Below, in pieces: positions 9,794 to 22,260 of a DNA stretch of 64,000 bases (within the stretch, counting starts at the first letter, position 1; every line of letters begins with the position of its first letter). The position numbers and the translations under genes are program-made. Below the pieces are notes generated by a model. The model was not told where the DNA came from. It saw nothing but the letters and a program-made list of their open reading frames with translations, and did not search any database. The stretch is from Porphyra umbilicalis (Eukaryota > Rhodophyta > Bangiophyceae > Bangiales > Bangiaceae). The stretch lies in contig KV918859.1 in assembly GCA_002049455.2 (NCBI GenBank), forward strand, positions 124,001 to 188,000, given 5' to 3'.

Positions 9794-12431
9794 CGAGGGC
9801 ACCGGTCGATCGACCGTCCGATCACAAGCGATTGTAATGAGCGCCGGCAGACGGATAAGACAGGCAAGCAAACAAACAATAAAAAATGAACAATGCGGAA
9901 GTAACCCCCCAAAGGGCATGCCACAGGCCAATTCCCACAGTACGTGGGCTTTGGCCAGGCAAGGGGGCTACCTGTAGCAAATCGCCAATTGCGGGCGAAG
10001 ATATGCTACAGCGGCCGCCAGGGCGGCGAGCACCGAGGCGCGGCGTCGGCGCCGCGTGGGCGGGAGAGCGGCGGTAGAGGCGGCCGCGGGGGCGGCGGGC
10101 GCGGAACTGGCTGCGGCCGGGGCGGCCGCAGCCGCGGCAGCGACCGGATCGGCGGCAGCCGGCGCGGCGGCAGCCGTGGCAGCCGGCGCGGCCGCTGGCT
10201 GTGCGGGAGGGGGGGGGTCGGCGGCAGCCGGATCGAGAGGCGGCGGTGCGGGCCCCAGCGTGGCGGCCGCGGCTGCGGCCGCCGCGAAAGATTGGACGGG
10301 ACCGGCGGCCAACGGCGCGGTAGGCGGCGCCGCGGAGGCGGCGGGCCCGACTGCGCAGTGCTCACTAAAGCCAGGCTCTTGACAAGGGCCAATTTCTTGT
10401 CTCCGTCCAGGTGAGAATCGGTGACGGCTTGTCACGGCTCTGTCACGACAAGAAGACAGCCCGGAGAGCTTCAGCCCCTTCTAGCCGAACGACCAACCAA
10501 TGTCTCTTAATCGATAAAGAAGTACGTTTAAATACAGTGCTAAGGCAAACTGCCAAACGAAGCAGAGCGCTGCAAGTCGATAAATAGCAAGAGTAACTGC
10601 AACAAAAACTTCCCGAGGCCGGTCTACAGCGCCTGCGTCTTCTGCTTCGGATGTGAGAAAGCGAATGAAATGGGTTCGATCGCCGACGTGAGCGCTTTCT
10701 GTTGTGGCGGGGGTGGTGGCGGGGGCGTCGCGTCGGTAATCCTCCGCAGTGGCAGCGCCGGTTGCGGCTCGACCGCTGTCGGCGGGGGCGGGGCCAGTGG
10801 CAGTGGCGGGGGCGGCGCGCCGACCAACGGTGTCGCTCCTGCCTTGGGGGGCGGTTCGGCAACTAGCGGAGGTGGCGGTGGCGGGGGCGGCGCGCCGGGC
10901 AATGTCGGCGCACCCTCCGGGGATGGCCCCGCTGCGGGCACGTACGGGGCGACCGTTCTCTCTCAGAAGCCGGAGACGAGCCGCTCCTGGTCCCCTTCGA
11001 TCCCTCGGTAGCTTTGCGCCTGCGGCTTTTTAGTAGCGGCGCAGCGTCTCCCGACGCACCCACCGTCGATTCACATGCGGTGGTGAGGGAGGCGCTGACT
11101 ATGATTGAGATGGTTATGTACCGCACACACTCGGCTGCCTTTCGGGACTGGAGTGGTGCACACCCGAAAAACGTGGTGGGCATCCGCATTGCGGCCGCTG
11201 ACCTTCAGACGCAGCTGTTGGGTTTGATGTCCGAGGGTGGCGGTGAGGGTGCTGGTGATGTTCACACTGCGTACGTACAGCCTCTGCAGGATTTTCGGTC
11301 CACATTCTGTCCTGCTATCTACAATGTCCATCTTTACCACGTCGTCAAGTTGATGTAAGGACTGGCGGAGGATGACGAAATCGGACAGGTGCCAGCAAAG
11401 AGATGACCGTACAAGTACAGCATTCCGAGAAGAACAGACGAAGATTGCGTGCAAACGGCCCCTAAATCCAGTTGGAACGGGCCGGTTTCCGCTCTTAGTT
11501 GGCCACCCAAAACGGACGCGTGCCGATGCGATCGGCAACCGCTGGGGTCGTGTTCAGTCACTCTTGTCACGGGCATGCGCACCCTTGCCCGAACCATCTT
11601 ACTGGCCTCTACGGCCACTTTTTCTTACCTCTTCTTATAAAGGACGTCAGTACGACCACGATAGGAGCGGCACACGTAAACGCAACGCCCATGGCAGTGG
11701 GGTTGTCAAGCTTTTTCTGTTTTTTGACAGACGACCCTCATTCTTGACACAGGGGGACGTGTCAAGCAGGCTACTGTGCGAGAACCCGGTGGTGCGTGAC
11801 AAGAATTTCCGGCTTGTCACGAGCCTGGCGTTAAAGAGCACTGCGCTGGGCCACTGGGCTGCGAGGCAGCGGAGGCGTCGGCGACAGGCGCTCCCGCGGA
11901 TCCGCCGCCTGCGCTGCTGCGCAAGTGGACCATCAAACGAGCTCTTTGCAGGGCGTGGTGTGCAAAAGCAGTGACCGTCAAGATCGGCCCGTGCATGACA
12001 CGGGGCCAGGAAAGGATTCACACTGGTCAGCGCGTGCAAAGCACGCCGGTCGCGAATCCCCCCTACAGACACACGAGCAGGGCGCGCGGCGGGGAGGAAA
12101 GCGAAGGTGCCGGTCGTTGTGCGCCCGGCCCGGCGCCGCCCCACCCCTCTCTTGTACCGGCGGGCGCACTGTCCGCCGACCCGCTGCCGGCGCTGTGCTC
12201 CTTAACCGGGGTAGGACCACAAACCCAGTTTGTCCTGTGGAAAGGCGTTGTGGGGCGTTCCCACATTGTGAGATTGTGGTCGACAATGTGGGTTTGAACC
12301 ACAAAAGTATGTTTCAATGCCTGTGGGCTGAGCTAAGGCATGTAAGAGCACATCCAACAACGCCGCATCGACTCCGCATCCGAACCAATTTAGGCCCGCC
12401 ACGTATGAAACGCGTGGGTGTATGATTGGGT
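9794..12431. other. Intergenic region with GC-rich low-complexity tracts
   Basis: No gene can be supported. Positions 10015-10340 are a GCN/CGN trinucleotide-type tract that reads as poly-Ala, poly-Pro or Gly-Arg depending on frame. Positions 10690-10950 are GGC/GGG-rich and read as Gly-rich (+) or Pro-rich (-). A short plus-strand ORF at 11014-11358 has mixed composition (VREALTMIEMVMYRTHSAAF) but no recognisable domain. A 33-bp motif near 12195-12232 (CTCCTTAAC, GGGGTA, ACCACAA) recurs inverted near 23905-23945. Confidence 0.5.
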
Positions 12432-12436
12432 GTCGA

Positions 12437-13076
12437 TGTGAATAGTCCGACGACTCTACGGTGGATGACATCCTCGCGTCCCGGCTAATGGGCGCGGGAG
12501 GCGGGCTCTTAGAGCCGTGCTTACACCGGTCGGACTACGACATCCTTGCATCATGCTTACATCCTGGAGCTGTACGATCGCTCCCCGATTGGCTGTCCAG
12601 GCGCTGGAACCGTGGCTGGTTGCAGCATCTTGATTGGACACGAGGCACGACTGGTGACCGTCGTGTGACTGTTTGAATTGTTTTGATTGGCCACACGGCG
12701 AGGCTCATACCCGCCGTGTGTCATTTCGACGCGTGTGGGTCCGCCCGCGGGCGGATTCTTTCGGGTCGATTTGTCTGCGTGCATTGATGCGTGTGTGTGC
12801 TGCGCTTTGATGTGTGCGGGTGTGTGCTGCGCTCATTGATGTGTGCGGGTGTGTGCCACGCACGTTGATGCGTAGGGTGGGGTGGGTTGGTGCTGCGCAC
12901 ACGCCGTGTGCGAGAGCACAAGAGGGCCGCTCCGCACCAAGTAGCGGGGAAGCGGGTTGGCCCACTAGCTTAGCATCGAGGTCGTTGATCCCCCCAAAGG
13001 GTGGGGTCGGCGGTCGTCGGTGCTAGGCGCACTGTGCTTACACTGCGATTTTCTCGATTCTCGCCGTACTCTCACA
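12437..13076 (+). repeat. 5' LTR of the copia element
   Basis: Starts TGTGAATAGTCCGAC and ends TACTCTCACA. It contains a short internal tandem of about 33 bp (TGATGTGTGCGGGTGTGTGC, near 12810-12870). It is matched almost base for base by 19358-19997; visible differences are G/A in GAGCC[G/A]TGC, C/A in CACGG[C/A]GAGG and C/G in TCGC[C/G]GTAC. Confidence 0.95.
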
Positions 13077-13878
13077 ATCGCGATTTCTCTCGCGGCGAGC
13101 GAGACGCTGTCGACGACGTGCGTGCGCGCGCACGCACAGGGATTGGTACCGGGGGGGGTGGAGGGACGTGCCGGGTGGAACGCCTCGCCCGCTACGCGTG
13201 CGTGTGTGGGCGTGGGGGAGCTCCATCCGCTCACACGTGTACCGATCTTGCATCCGACGGTGGCATCTCCTCGGGGGTGTCACTCGTGAAGCGGCCGCAA
13301 TCCCGAGGGAGGTGGCGAGGCACCTTCCCTTAGTACTCCAACTGGGGTTTCGGCCTGTCTAGAAGGAGGAACGGGGCGGGCACGGCCGGGGAGGGGGCTG
13401 TTTAAGGACTTTGACACATCTTGTGTGACTTCTACCACCTGCCCTGATCCGGCGAGCCTCTGGTTCGCCTTCACAGGTGATAGGGCGAGTGGTGGCGCAC
13501 GTCTTGGGGGACGCCATCCGCGCTGGGGGCGGACGTCTACTACGCTCCCGTTGGTTGTCGGTGCTTGTTTCGGCCCACGTGTGGGCAGGTGTTTGTATCC
13601 GAGCCCGCAGACGCAGGTCGCAGCGCGTTTATCCGCGGCCGGACGACAAGGGCGGGAACGATTCGGCTGTCGCTTCCTGGGGGGGGGGGCGGGGGGGCCT
13701 GTGTTTGAACGGCCTCGGACGAGGCGATCGACGGTGGCAGCTCTTCGTGCACGCGTTCGTGCTTGGTCGGCCAACACGTGGTGAGTTCCACGTCGCGCGG
13801 CGCCAATCGCCCGCGCGGGAGCGGGCGGCAACGACGACCTAGACGACACAAGGAAGTCGTCGCGCCGTCGTCCGGACG

Positions 13879-15930
13879 ATGTCGAGCTCCATCGCGACCG
13901 GTGGGGGGAGCGATGCCCCTGTGGTGTTATTTTCCTTTGTTCCGGGCCTTGAGCCGCACGACCTGCCTTCTTCCGCGGCAAACTTCATCCGCATGATCCA
14001 CACAACGTCGGACGGGACGCTCGTCAAGGGGGAGCAGCTGAAGCAGAAAGTGGCCGACCTCTTCCCGCCGCACCGTATGTTCAGCAAGGACATGATGGAA
14101 CTCTCGCTGCTTCACAAAGAGCTCGTTGAATGGCTCAACCACTGGGAGGCCGGGATTATCACGGACCGGTCGCCGCGGACGGTGATGGCGCTTGCGGCGC
14201 AGCTTTATCAAGATGATGATCGTGTCCTGGCGATCAAGGTCGTCGACGATTACGAGCATCAAGGTGATTCGTTTTCCGCGAATATGCCAGTGATCAATGC
14301 GCCCAAGCTGCTGGCTCCGGCGCGTGATGGCCACGCAGACAATGTACGTGACCGGCACGAGAACGAGTCACATCGCGCAGGTACCTCGTGGCTGCCTCCG
14401 GTGCCGGCGCTGCCTAGCCAAGATGCTCGGCGGTACGTCGGTTCCGCGACTAACGGCCGTCATGATGACAGCCCCTCTAGTGGCACGGAAGTCCTCCCGT
14501 CCGACGGTAGTGGTGCTCGCCGACGCGCCCTCCACGACGGTAATCCGAGCGGCGTAGGGCGTCGCACGCATCTGGACGATGCCAGTGGCCGCGGTGATGG
14601 TGATAGCAGGAGCTTCCGCGATGCGGCTCGTCGCGGAGGTGACGCTTATGGCGGTGCTTCGGACGGTCGCGTGCGCGGTGCTGACAGCCATCTTGGGGCA
14701 GACGGCGCGTACAACGGGGTCTCTGGGGAACAACGATACGGACGTCGCCTCGGCATGGGACGGTCGTCCGCCAACGACGGTTCCGTGCCACCGGTGCCCG
14801 TCGACCGCCAGGCCCACAATATTGGCCAGCGATTCAAGGATATGTCGGCTAAGTTTTCTGGCAAGGCCGATCAACTTTGGGATGACTACGTCCTCCAGTA
14901 CGATCTCGTGACGCACGGCTATCGGGTGGACGCAGTCAACAAGCTGGCCGTTCTGCACAACATCCTTGCAGGGGAGGCCCTGCGATTCTTCCTCGACCAC
15001 GTGGTGGGCAATGCCACGACCTAAGCCGACGCCTGCTCGCGCGTCCGCAGTCGTTTCCTCTCACCCGTGGACCAAGAGCAGGCCAAGAACGACTGGCAAC
15101 GCCTTCGTATGAGCGATTTCGTCGCCAAGGGCATGTCGGAAAAGGCAGCGCTGGACGAGAGGTTCAAGGTGGTGGAGCGCGTGTCCAAAAAGGTTCCCAA
15201 GGGTGTTGTCAGCGACCAGCACCGGGCCAACTTTCTCCGTTCGGCGGTCCTCGGTCCGCAGTGCGCGAAACAGCCCCTTAGCGGGTTTGGTGCCGGCGCT
15301 GTCGGCTTCCAGGACCTGTAACGCCGGCTGCAGGCCGCTCTCGCGTTGGACAACGCCTCGGACGCAGCCGCACGGCGTGACCGCGCGTCCGCGCATGGCG
15401 GGGGTGCCGTTTCGACTGGTGTATTCTACACCGGGCAAGGTCGGTACGGGGTGGCCAACACTGGTGTGGGCAACCGAGCACCGGTACGGCAAGGTGTCGA
15501 CCGCAAGATGCCGAGCGTTTCACGCACTGGTGGGTGCTGGAACTGCGGTGATACAACCCACCGTCTAGCCGATTCCACCAGCGGGCGAATCGACTGGGAG
15601 AAGGTCCGCAAGAGCCGCAGCAAGTTCTGGGCTGAGCATCGCCCTGCCAAGGATGTAGCGGCTACTGTTTACCATGAGATATGCTGTGAGCTCGCTGGCA
15701 CGTCCATGCTTGGTACAGATGAGATGAACGACCCCGATGACGGCAAGGCAGATGACGTCGGACAAGACAATGTCGGTGCCGCGGAGGACCAAGATGGGAA
15801 TTCGGGGCAAGTGACGGATGGCGGCGCACAGGAGGCTGCATCAGAGCTCTTCTACGCCATGACGGGCGTTGCCGACGATGCGGCTGCCGGCCAAGGTGAA
15901 CGCGGTCCGTGTTTTCGGCAGGGGGTCTGA
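13879..15930 (+). pseudogene. gag: Copia gag with two in-frame TAA stops
   Basis: One reading frame starts at Met 13879 (MSSSIATGGG) and runs through capsid-like sequence (DQLWDDYVLQYDLVTHGY, typical of copia gag, around 14870-14935). A zinc-knuckle-like segment lies near 15535-15560 (CWNCGDTTHR). Stops interrupt the same frame: TAA at 15022 and TAA at 15319. The frame ends at TGA 15928. The pol frame begins at 15909 in a different frame with a short overlap, which would fit a programmed frameshift. The text between stops stays protein-like, so the stops look recent. Confidence 0.75.
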
Positions 15931-18900
15931 CCCGTCGACCTTCCCCCGGCCACAGACGACCGCCCCCGAAGCCCAACATCGAAGAAGACCCGAATAGCGT
16001 CGTGCTGCTGACGACCACGGAGGAGTTTCAAGGCGCGTGCCTCGACACCGGAGCACAGCGCACCGTCATCGGCAGGCCACAAGCCGGGGCCTACTTGGCT
16101 TCGATCAGAAAGAACATCCGGCTGGACAAGGCCAAAGACCCAAGGCGGTTCCGACTGCGTGGCAGTGACTACGACACCATCGGTGCGGTCAGCATCCGGT
16201 TGCCTGTCGCCAACGACTACTTTCTACTTCTCGTCGTCAACGTCATCGCCCTCAACGTGCCGTTCCTCCTGGGTCTCTACACCCTGGATTTGCATCGCAT
16301 GTACGTGAATAATGTCACCAACCGCTTGGTATGCGTAAGCGAGGGCGTGGCAGTGCCATTGGTGCGCAAGTTCGGTCACATCTACCTCGACTGGGGCTCC
16401 GAGATCCTGTACACCTTCCCGGAGCTGCAGCGCATCCACAAGCATTTCTACCACGCCAAGCCTGAGCGCCTCTACTCCCTCATGCGCCGAGCCAAGGACA
16501 AGCAGGCGACGCCTGAGACCCTACGGCAGCTGGAGGACGTGACCGTGGCCTGCGACGTTTGTCAACGGTTTTCGAAGGAGCCAAGCCGCTTTCGCGTAGC
16601 CATGCCTGCGGAGGACATCCGCTTCAACCGGCGTGTGATGGCCGACGTCATGACATTGGCCAAGACGTCGGTGCTTCACGTCGTGGACCGTGACACGCTG
16701 TTCTCTGCGGCTGTCTTCCTTCGGGACACGGTGAGCTCCAAGGCGGTATGGGAGGCTTTCCTCCGTTGCTGGGTGACCGTGTACGCCGGCTATCCCGAGC
16801 AGCTGCACCTTGATCAGGGCACCAACTTCCAGTCGAGCGAATGGCGGCAGATGATGCGTGATGCGGGCATTGAGGCGCTCGACTCCGGCGTCGAAAGCCA
16901 CAACACCCTTGGCGTTGGTGAGCGCTACCACGCCATGCTACGGCACATCTTCCGACTGATCCGAGGATCCCACCCGAGCATCTCTGACGACCTTACGCTC
17001 GCGTTAGCCGTATGGGCCATGAACCAGACGGCGGGTCCGGCTGGTATTTCACCTCAAGCGCTCGTGTTGGGCATTCAACCAAGGATGCCTGTCAAGCCTG
17101 TCAACCTTCCCGGTCATCGGGAGCGCTGCCAAGCAATCGCAGAGGCGCGCTCTGAGATTTTGAAGCTGGTGGCGCAAGCAAGGCTGAGCAAGGCGCTACG
17201 ACAGCGCGTTTTCAAGGCAGCAGGGTCGGAGGTGCGCCCCGGCGCACGCGTCCTGGTCTATCGAGAGGACCCCAAGCAATGGGAAGGCCCATATGTCGTG
17301 GAGGGAAGTGACGGAAAGCTGCTATGGCTCAACGTCAAGGACCGGCTCAAACTGTTCTCCATTGACAAGGTCAAGGTGTACAAGCCGCCGATCACGCGTG
17401 CTGATGATGCCGGCGACGATAACTCATCGAGTCCACCCACTGCACACGATTTGGCCGGGACTACCTGCACGGCTGCGCCGGCGGACTCGACGGCACCCAT
17501 CGGTTCTTCGCGTGCAGATCGACCTGGAGAAGGGACCTCGGCGGATGGGAGCGAGACCACCGCCGGGGCAGCATCTACGAGTGTCCCCAACGCTGGCGAC
17601 GGAGTCATTGCCGCCAAAGCGCTTGTCGCGGACATTAGCCGTCGAGTCGGAGGAATAGCGCGACACGACGCACGCGGATACCAAGACGAGCAAGACGCCG
17701 CCAGTGCCATCTTCATCACAGAAGTGCTCAAGACTGGTGACCCACGGGCGTCGACGCCCGAGATGGAGGTAGCCAAGTGGGCCGAGGTTGACGGCCTGAA
17801 ACGACGAAGGGCTTGAGTGAAGGTGCACAAGAAGGACGTGCCGGCTGCTGCCAACATCCTTGGCGCCCGTTTCGTGAATGCCATCAAGCAGCCGAACACG
17901 CCAGCAGCGAAGGCGAAGTCTCGCTTCGTTGCGCAGGGCTGCGGTGACAAGGAGAAGCCGTTCATCGTGCACAACCTTTCTACTCTGCGGCAGAGCTCTA
18001 CAAAGGTCATTGTGTCGACCAGTGCGGTGCTCGGCTGGCGCCTATTCTCACATGACGTGAACCAGGCCTACCTTCAGAGCAAGGAAGTCATGACACGGGA
18101 TCTGTAAATCAGGGTGCGCGCCAACGATGCCAAGTATTTCGGGATGGAAGAAGGCGAGCTACTGCAGCTGCTGAAGCCGCTGTACGGCATCGCCGATTCC
18201 GGGGACTACTGGGACGTGACCTGTGCGACGCACGTCAAGGAGGACCTCGGCATGAGCCCGTTGACTGGGGACCCGGCGCTGTTTATCAAGCCGAACGAGG
18301 ACAACGTTGACGGGATGCTCGGAGCATACGTCGACGACACGTGCATGGGCGGTGACGAGAAGTTCCAGGACCTGACGCTGGCGACGCTGGACAAGTTCGA
18401 GTCGAAGCCCCGCGTGTGGGACGAGTTTGACTTCATCGGTGTGTCGGTCCGGACCTTGCTAGGGCCGTCGAGATCCTTCACCTTGGACCAGGTGACCTAC
18501 ATCGACGCCCTAACGCGCCTCTCGTCATCAATTAGCTACGAGGACTTTGTGCGCGCCCGTGACGGATTCGCGTGGCTGGCGCATGGTCGGCCTGACCTGT
18601 GCTGTGCCATCAACCGCGCGGCGCAGGTGACAGAGGTGCTCTTCGCCGAGCGCCACATCAAGGAGTTCAACAAGGCGGTCAAGCACGCCAAGGCTACCAA
18701 GGACCTCGTCTTGACCTACGCCACGCTGGAGAGGGAGTCGCTTCATTTAAGAGTGTACGCAGACGCTTCCTTTGCTTCGAACGAAGACTTGTCGTCCCAG
18801 CTGGGCTACGTGGTTCTACTCTGTGACGCAGAGGATCGCTGTCACGTGCTGACCTACACAAGCAAGAAGGCGCGCCGCATCGTGCGGAGTATCATGGCAG

Positions 18901-19250
18901 GCGAGGTTTACGCCTTCGCTGATGCCTTCGACGCTGCCTATATCCTCAAGCACGACCTGGAGCGCGTCTACGGCCAACCGTTGCCTTTGGTCATGCTGAC
19001 TGACTCAAAGCAGATGTTCGACGTCATCACCAGGGCGTCGCATACGACGGAGAAGCGGCTTATGATCGACGTGGCTGCTGCTCGCGATGCGTACAACAAG
19101 CACGAGATCTCCAACGTCGGGCTCGTCAAGTCGGAGCACAACATCGCGGACGGGCTCACCAAGCCGGGCCTCTGTTCGGCATTGGAAGAGGTACTGAGGA
19201 CGGGCGTCGACAAGAATCCCGTGCAGCAGTGGATCATCCGCTCTCGGTCA
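15909..19250 (+). pseudogene. pol: Copia pol: protease, integrase, RT, RNase H; two in-frame stops
   Basis: The polyprotein would cut itself into protease, integrase, reverse transcriptase and RNase H. Visible motifs: the aspartic protease site LDTGAQRTVIG near residue 46; an HHCC zinc site (RIHKHFYHAKPERLY, then CDVC); the integrase core with D in ADVMTL, D in LHLDQGTNFQ and E in GVGERYHAM; the RT active site AYVDDTCMGG near 18330; and RNase H residues in YADASFAS, GEVYAFADA and LTDSKQ. The frame is broken by TGA at 17814 between integrase and RT and by TAA at 18105 within RT, while the same frame continues cleanly on each side. The C-terminus runs to the 3' LTR. Confidence 0.88.
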
Positions 19251-19357
19251 ACGAGCACGTCGCCGCCGGACGCCATGCCTGGCTCCACGGCGGCGGCCAC
19301 CCCATCGGCACAGCCATCGGCACCACATGGGGACGCTCGGATGATGGAAAACCGAGA

Positions 19358-19997
19358 GGTGAATAGTCCGACGACTCTACGGTGGATGACATCCTCGCGT
19401 CCCGGCTAATGGGCGCGGGAGGCGGGCTCTTAGAGCCATGCTTACACCGGTCGGACTACGACATCCTTGCATCATGCTTACATCCTGGAGCTGTACGATC
19501 GCTCCCCGATTGGCTGTCCAGGCGCTGGAACCGTGGCTGGTTGCAGCATCTTGATTGGACACGAGGCACGACTGGTGACCGTCGTGTGACTGTTTGAATT
19601 GTTTTGATTGGCCACACGGAGAGGCTCATACCCGCCGTGTGTCATTTCGACGCGTGTGGGTCCGCCCGCGGGCGGATTCTTTCGGGTCGATTTGTCTGCG
19701 TGCATTGATGCGTGTGTGTGCTGCGCTTTGATGTGTGCGGGTGTGTGCTGCGCTCATTGATGTGTGCGGGTGTGTGCCACGCACGTTGATGCGTAGGGTG
19801 GGGTGGGTTGGTGCTGCGCACACGCCGTGTGCGAGAGCACAAGAGGGCCGCTCCGCACCAAGTAGCGGGGAAGCGGGTTGGCCCACTAGCTTAGCATCGA
19901 GGTCGTTGATCCCCCCAAAGGGTGGGGTCGGCGGTCGTCGGTGCTAGGCGCACTGTGCTTACACTGCGATTTTCTCGATTCTCGCGGTACTCTCACA
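19358..19997 (+). repeat. 3' LTR of the copia element
   Basis: Matches the 5' LTR over 640 bp, with the first base changed (GG instead of TG). It follows a purine-rich stretch (GATGATGGAAAACCGAGA) that serves as the likely polypurine tract. Followed by GTCGA, the copy of the target site. Confidence 0.94.
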
Positions 19998-20002
19998 GTC
20001 GA

Positions 20003-21699
20003 GGACGTTCCGACCCTGCAACCTCAAGGTCCTGAGAGCTGCATTGTACTTGATAGAAAACAGGGGCTACATTCTTAAACCAACGTAAATATTTGTGGAA
20101 GTCAGAACGCTCATTGATGGCTGTGCCTTTCTACATGCAACCGGCTCTACGTCCTTCTTGAGGCATTTGACGCTGACAGGTGTGCCAGCGCGAGAGTCCT
20201 GGCCTGAGAGTGCGATCGTTGTCAAAAGCGCATGCAATCGTAGTTGAATTTAGCCGACATTCTGCGATCAGACGGCTACTGTTGTTGATATCATCAGACA
20301 ATGCGGCGGTCGTCGAGCTGTTTAGAGCCACGATTGGGGTCAACACGTGTCTCAGTTATGTCGGAAGTGGGCCCAAGCAACCAGATTGCCTCTCGCCTGC
20401 ACGCAGTCGTTTTGAATGGCCCCACGGCCCAGATACGTTGCAAGAGGGACAAGGGGGCAAGCGAGAGGCATACCGTCATCCTTCACACGTCAGCTCTCGC
20501 TGAATGCGCCACAGTATCATTGGCCGAGGGCTTCGGCACCAGCGCACGAGGCACGGAAAATCCAGGTCGCCCAGTGACGCACGGGCGTGTATGGGCTGCG
20601 GCTAGCCCGGCAACATTGCGGCAGGGCAGAGACAGGGATATAGAAGGGATATGAGAGGCATGGAATCTACTTCTACTGGCCGTCGGTCGCCCATTCTAGG
20701 GCCCGGGCGGCCTGCTTACATCGCTCGTTGGCTGGGTCAGCACCACACGAGCCGCGGCAAAGCCTCGTCGGACTCTATTCTGTTGTCTTGTGTGTGGGTG
20801 CGAGGGCGATGGCCAGCCAGGCTACGGTTTGGTAGGGCGCCACCTGTGATTCATGAGGAGCAGCCTCATCTTCCACTCATAATCTGGTCGGCTCTCGCTG
20901 CGGGGCGCCCGCATGCGCTGCATTGGTGATTCGACAGCCGCACGAGGCGCGGCTTGGTGGACTGCTTCTTGTTTGGCGACGCGGGAACGAGGTGAAAGAG
21001 CTTGGCTGTCAACGTTGTGTGTGCGTCACACGTCTGAGGGGCACAGGGGCCCCGCCGTGGGATCCACTCGGCGCATGGCAATCGGCCACCTTTGCCGACT
21101 CGCCGCCGCCGTACCCCGGCCGGCACCATCGCCCCTGGGGCACACGCCACCGACGCTGAGGAGTAGATGTACGGACGGCCGTCTTTATCGCGGCCGAGAC
21201 CAATGAGCATGCCCGAGTAGCCAGTTGCTTTGTCTATTGCTTTTCTTCTGTATGTTTTTTTGCACATGTTCTTTTGCACTTCTTTTCTAGCAAAGTGATG
21301 CTGGTTGCCATCAGCCTTTGCCACAACTCTATGTATCAGCCTGTTCCTTGCGAGTCACGCCACGCTGCATAGAGTCCTCTCACCGTTTTGAAGCATCGTC
21401 CAAGGCCGAAAAATGGCCATGGCGAATTTCTTCAATCGAGAAAATGCAGGCCCATTAATGCACCCCTACAATGGACAGCCCCAGTAGTCCCAACACAGAC
21501 GCTGAGCAGGGGCAGCGGACAGGCTTTATCAGTGTCCTTCAGCTCCTTTTTTGGCACGAAGCCGCGCACAGACCTCATACCGGCGTCGGTCGGCTCACTT
21601 GGGCTTGAGCTCCGGTGCCAAAGTTGTCGAGGAAAAAGAAAACCTGCCGAGCGGGAAAAAAAACGACACGCGCAAGCCGGCAAGTAGACGGAACGCAAG
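20003..21699. other. Intergenic region, no supported gene
   Basis: This interval has mixed composition and only short ORFs on both strands. None shows a domain, codon pattern or splice structure I can defend. A pyrimidine-rich run with TTTTCTAG near 21250-21292 resembles a 3' splice site but has no exon partner. Confidence 0.4.
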
Positions 21700-22260
21700 T
21701 TACCCACGGACGTAGGGCGACAAAAAATGGCCTCTTTCGTTCCACACGTGCTCAGGCAGGTCGCGCATTAGGTCACAGTGGGCGTCCTTGTCCTTGGCCT
21801 CGCACTCGACGCCATCCGTGTGCCTCAAAGAGCCAGAAATAAGCTCGGGCCAGTCGTGGTCGCAGGGGTCGCGGCCGTGATCATCAGCGGGCATTGGGGG
21901 GCCCCAGATGCCAGGTCCGCGCGGCCCGTCATTGACAAAGAAGCCGGGGCCACCTGCGTCCTCGTCGCGCCCGCCGTCTCGTCCAGAGGCATTGCCGTCT
22001 GCTTGTCGACCCATCCCATTCGCAGGTACCCCAGGCACCGCTTGCATTCTTTGGTGCGCCAAGAAGCCGGCGCGTGTGCCCTCTATGGCCATGTTGTGGA
22101 GAATGGCCACTGTCTTGCCGGTGTTGATCATGCACTCCACCGTCGTAAAGCGTGCCGGACGCGGCACAATTTTGAACCGAGACGGCATCACCGCGTAGAG
22201 ACGCTCGGCGTCCTTGCGGACCGCTTCTTGTAGTCGGTTGTACACGAGCAGCGTACGGGT
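21700..22260 (-). pseudogene. PIF/Harbinger transposase C-terminal fragment
   Basis: The minus frame reads NRLQEAVRKDAERLYAVMPS, then RFKIVPRPARF and KTVAILHNMAIEG. This is the end of the DDE domain of plant-type Harbinger transposases (family pattern: ES.RKD.ERAFG.L..RF.I...PAR..., ILHNM). Further on, AHCDLMRDLPEHVWNERG matches the conserved tail of that family. The frame ends at TAA 21700. Upstream of about 22260 the frame is low-complexity Arg/Pro-rich and the catalytic Asp region is not found, so only the last roughly 180 residues remain. It is probably a decayed copy. Confidence 0.72.

Larger units (their letters stand above)
12437..19997 (+). mobile_element. Complete Ty1/copia LTR retrotransposon
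   Basis: A 7.56-kb element with two 640-bp LTRs that differ at only a handful of positions, flanked by the 5-bp target duplication GTCGA (12432-12436 and 19998-20002). The coding order is gag, protease, integrase, reverse transcriptase, RNase H, which defines Ty1/copia. The near-identical LTRs argue for a recent insertion, yet gag and pol contain in-frame stops, so this copy looks defective unless those stops are read through. Confidence 0.95.

Noticed and set aside
10056-10382. Ala-rich ORFs around 10000-10400
   Set aside because: Trinucleotide low-complexity sequence open in several frames on both strands.
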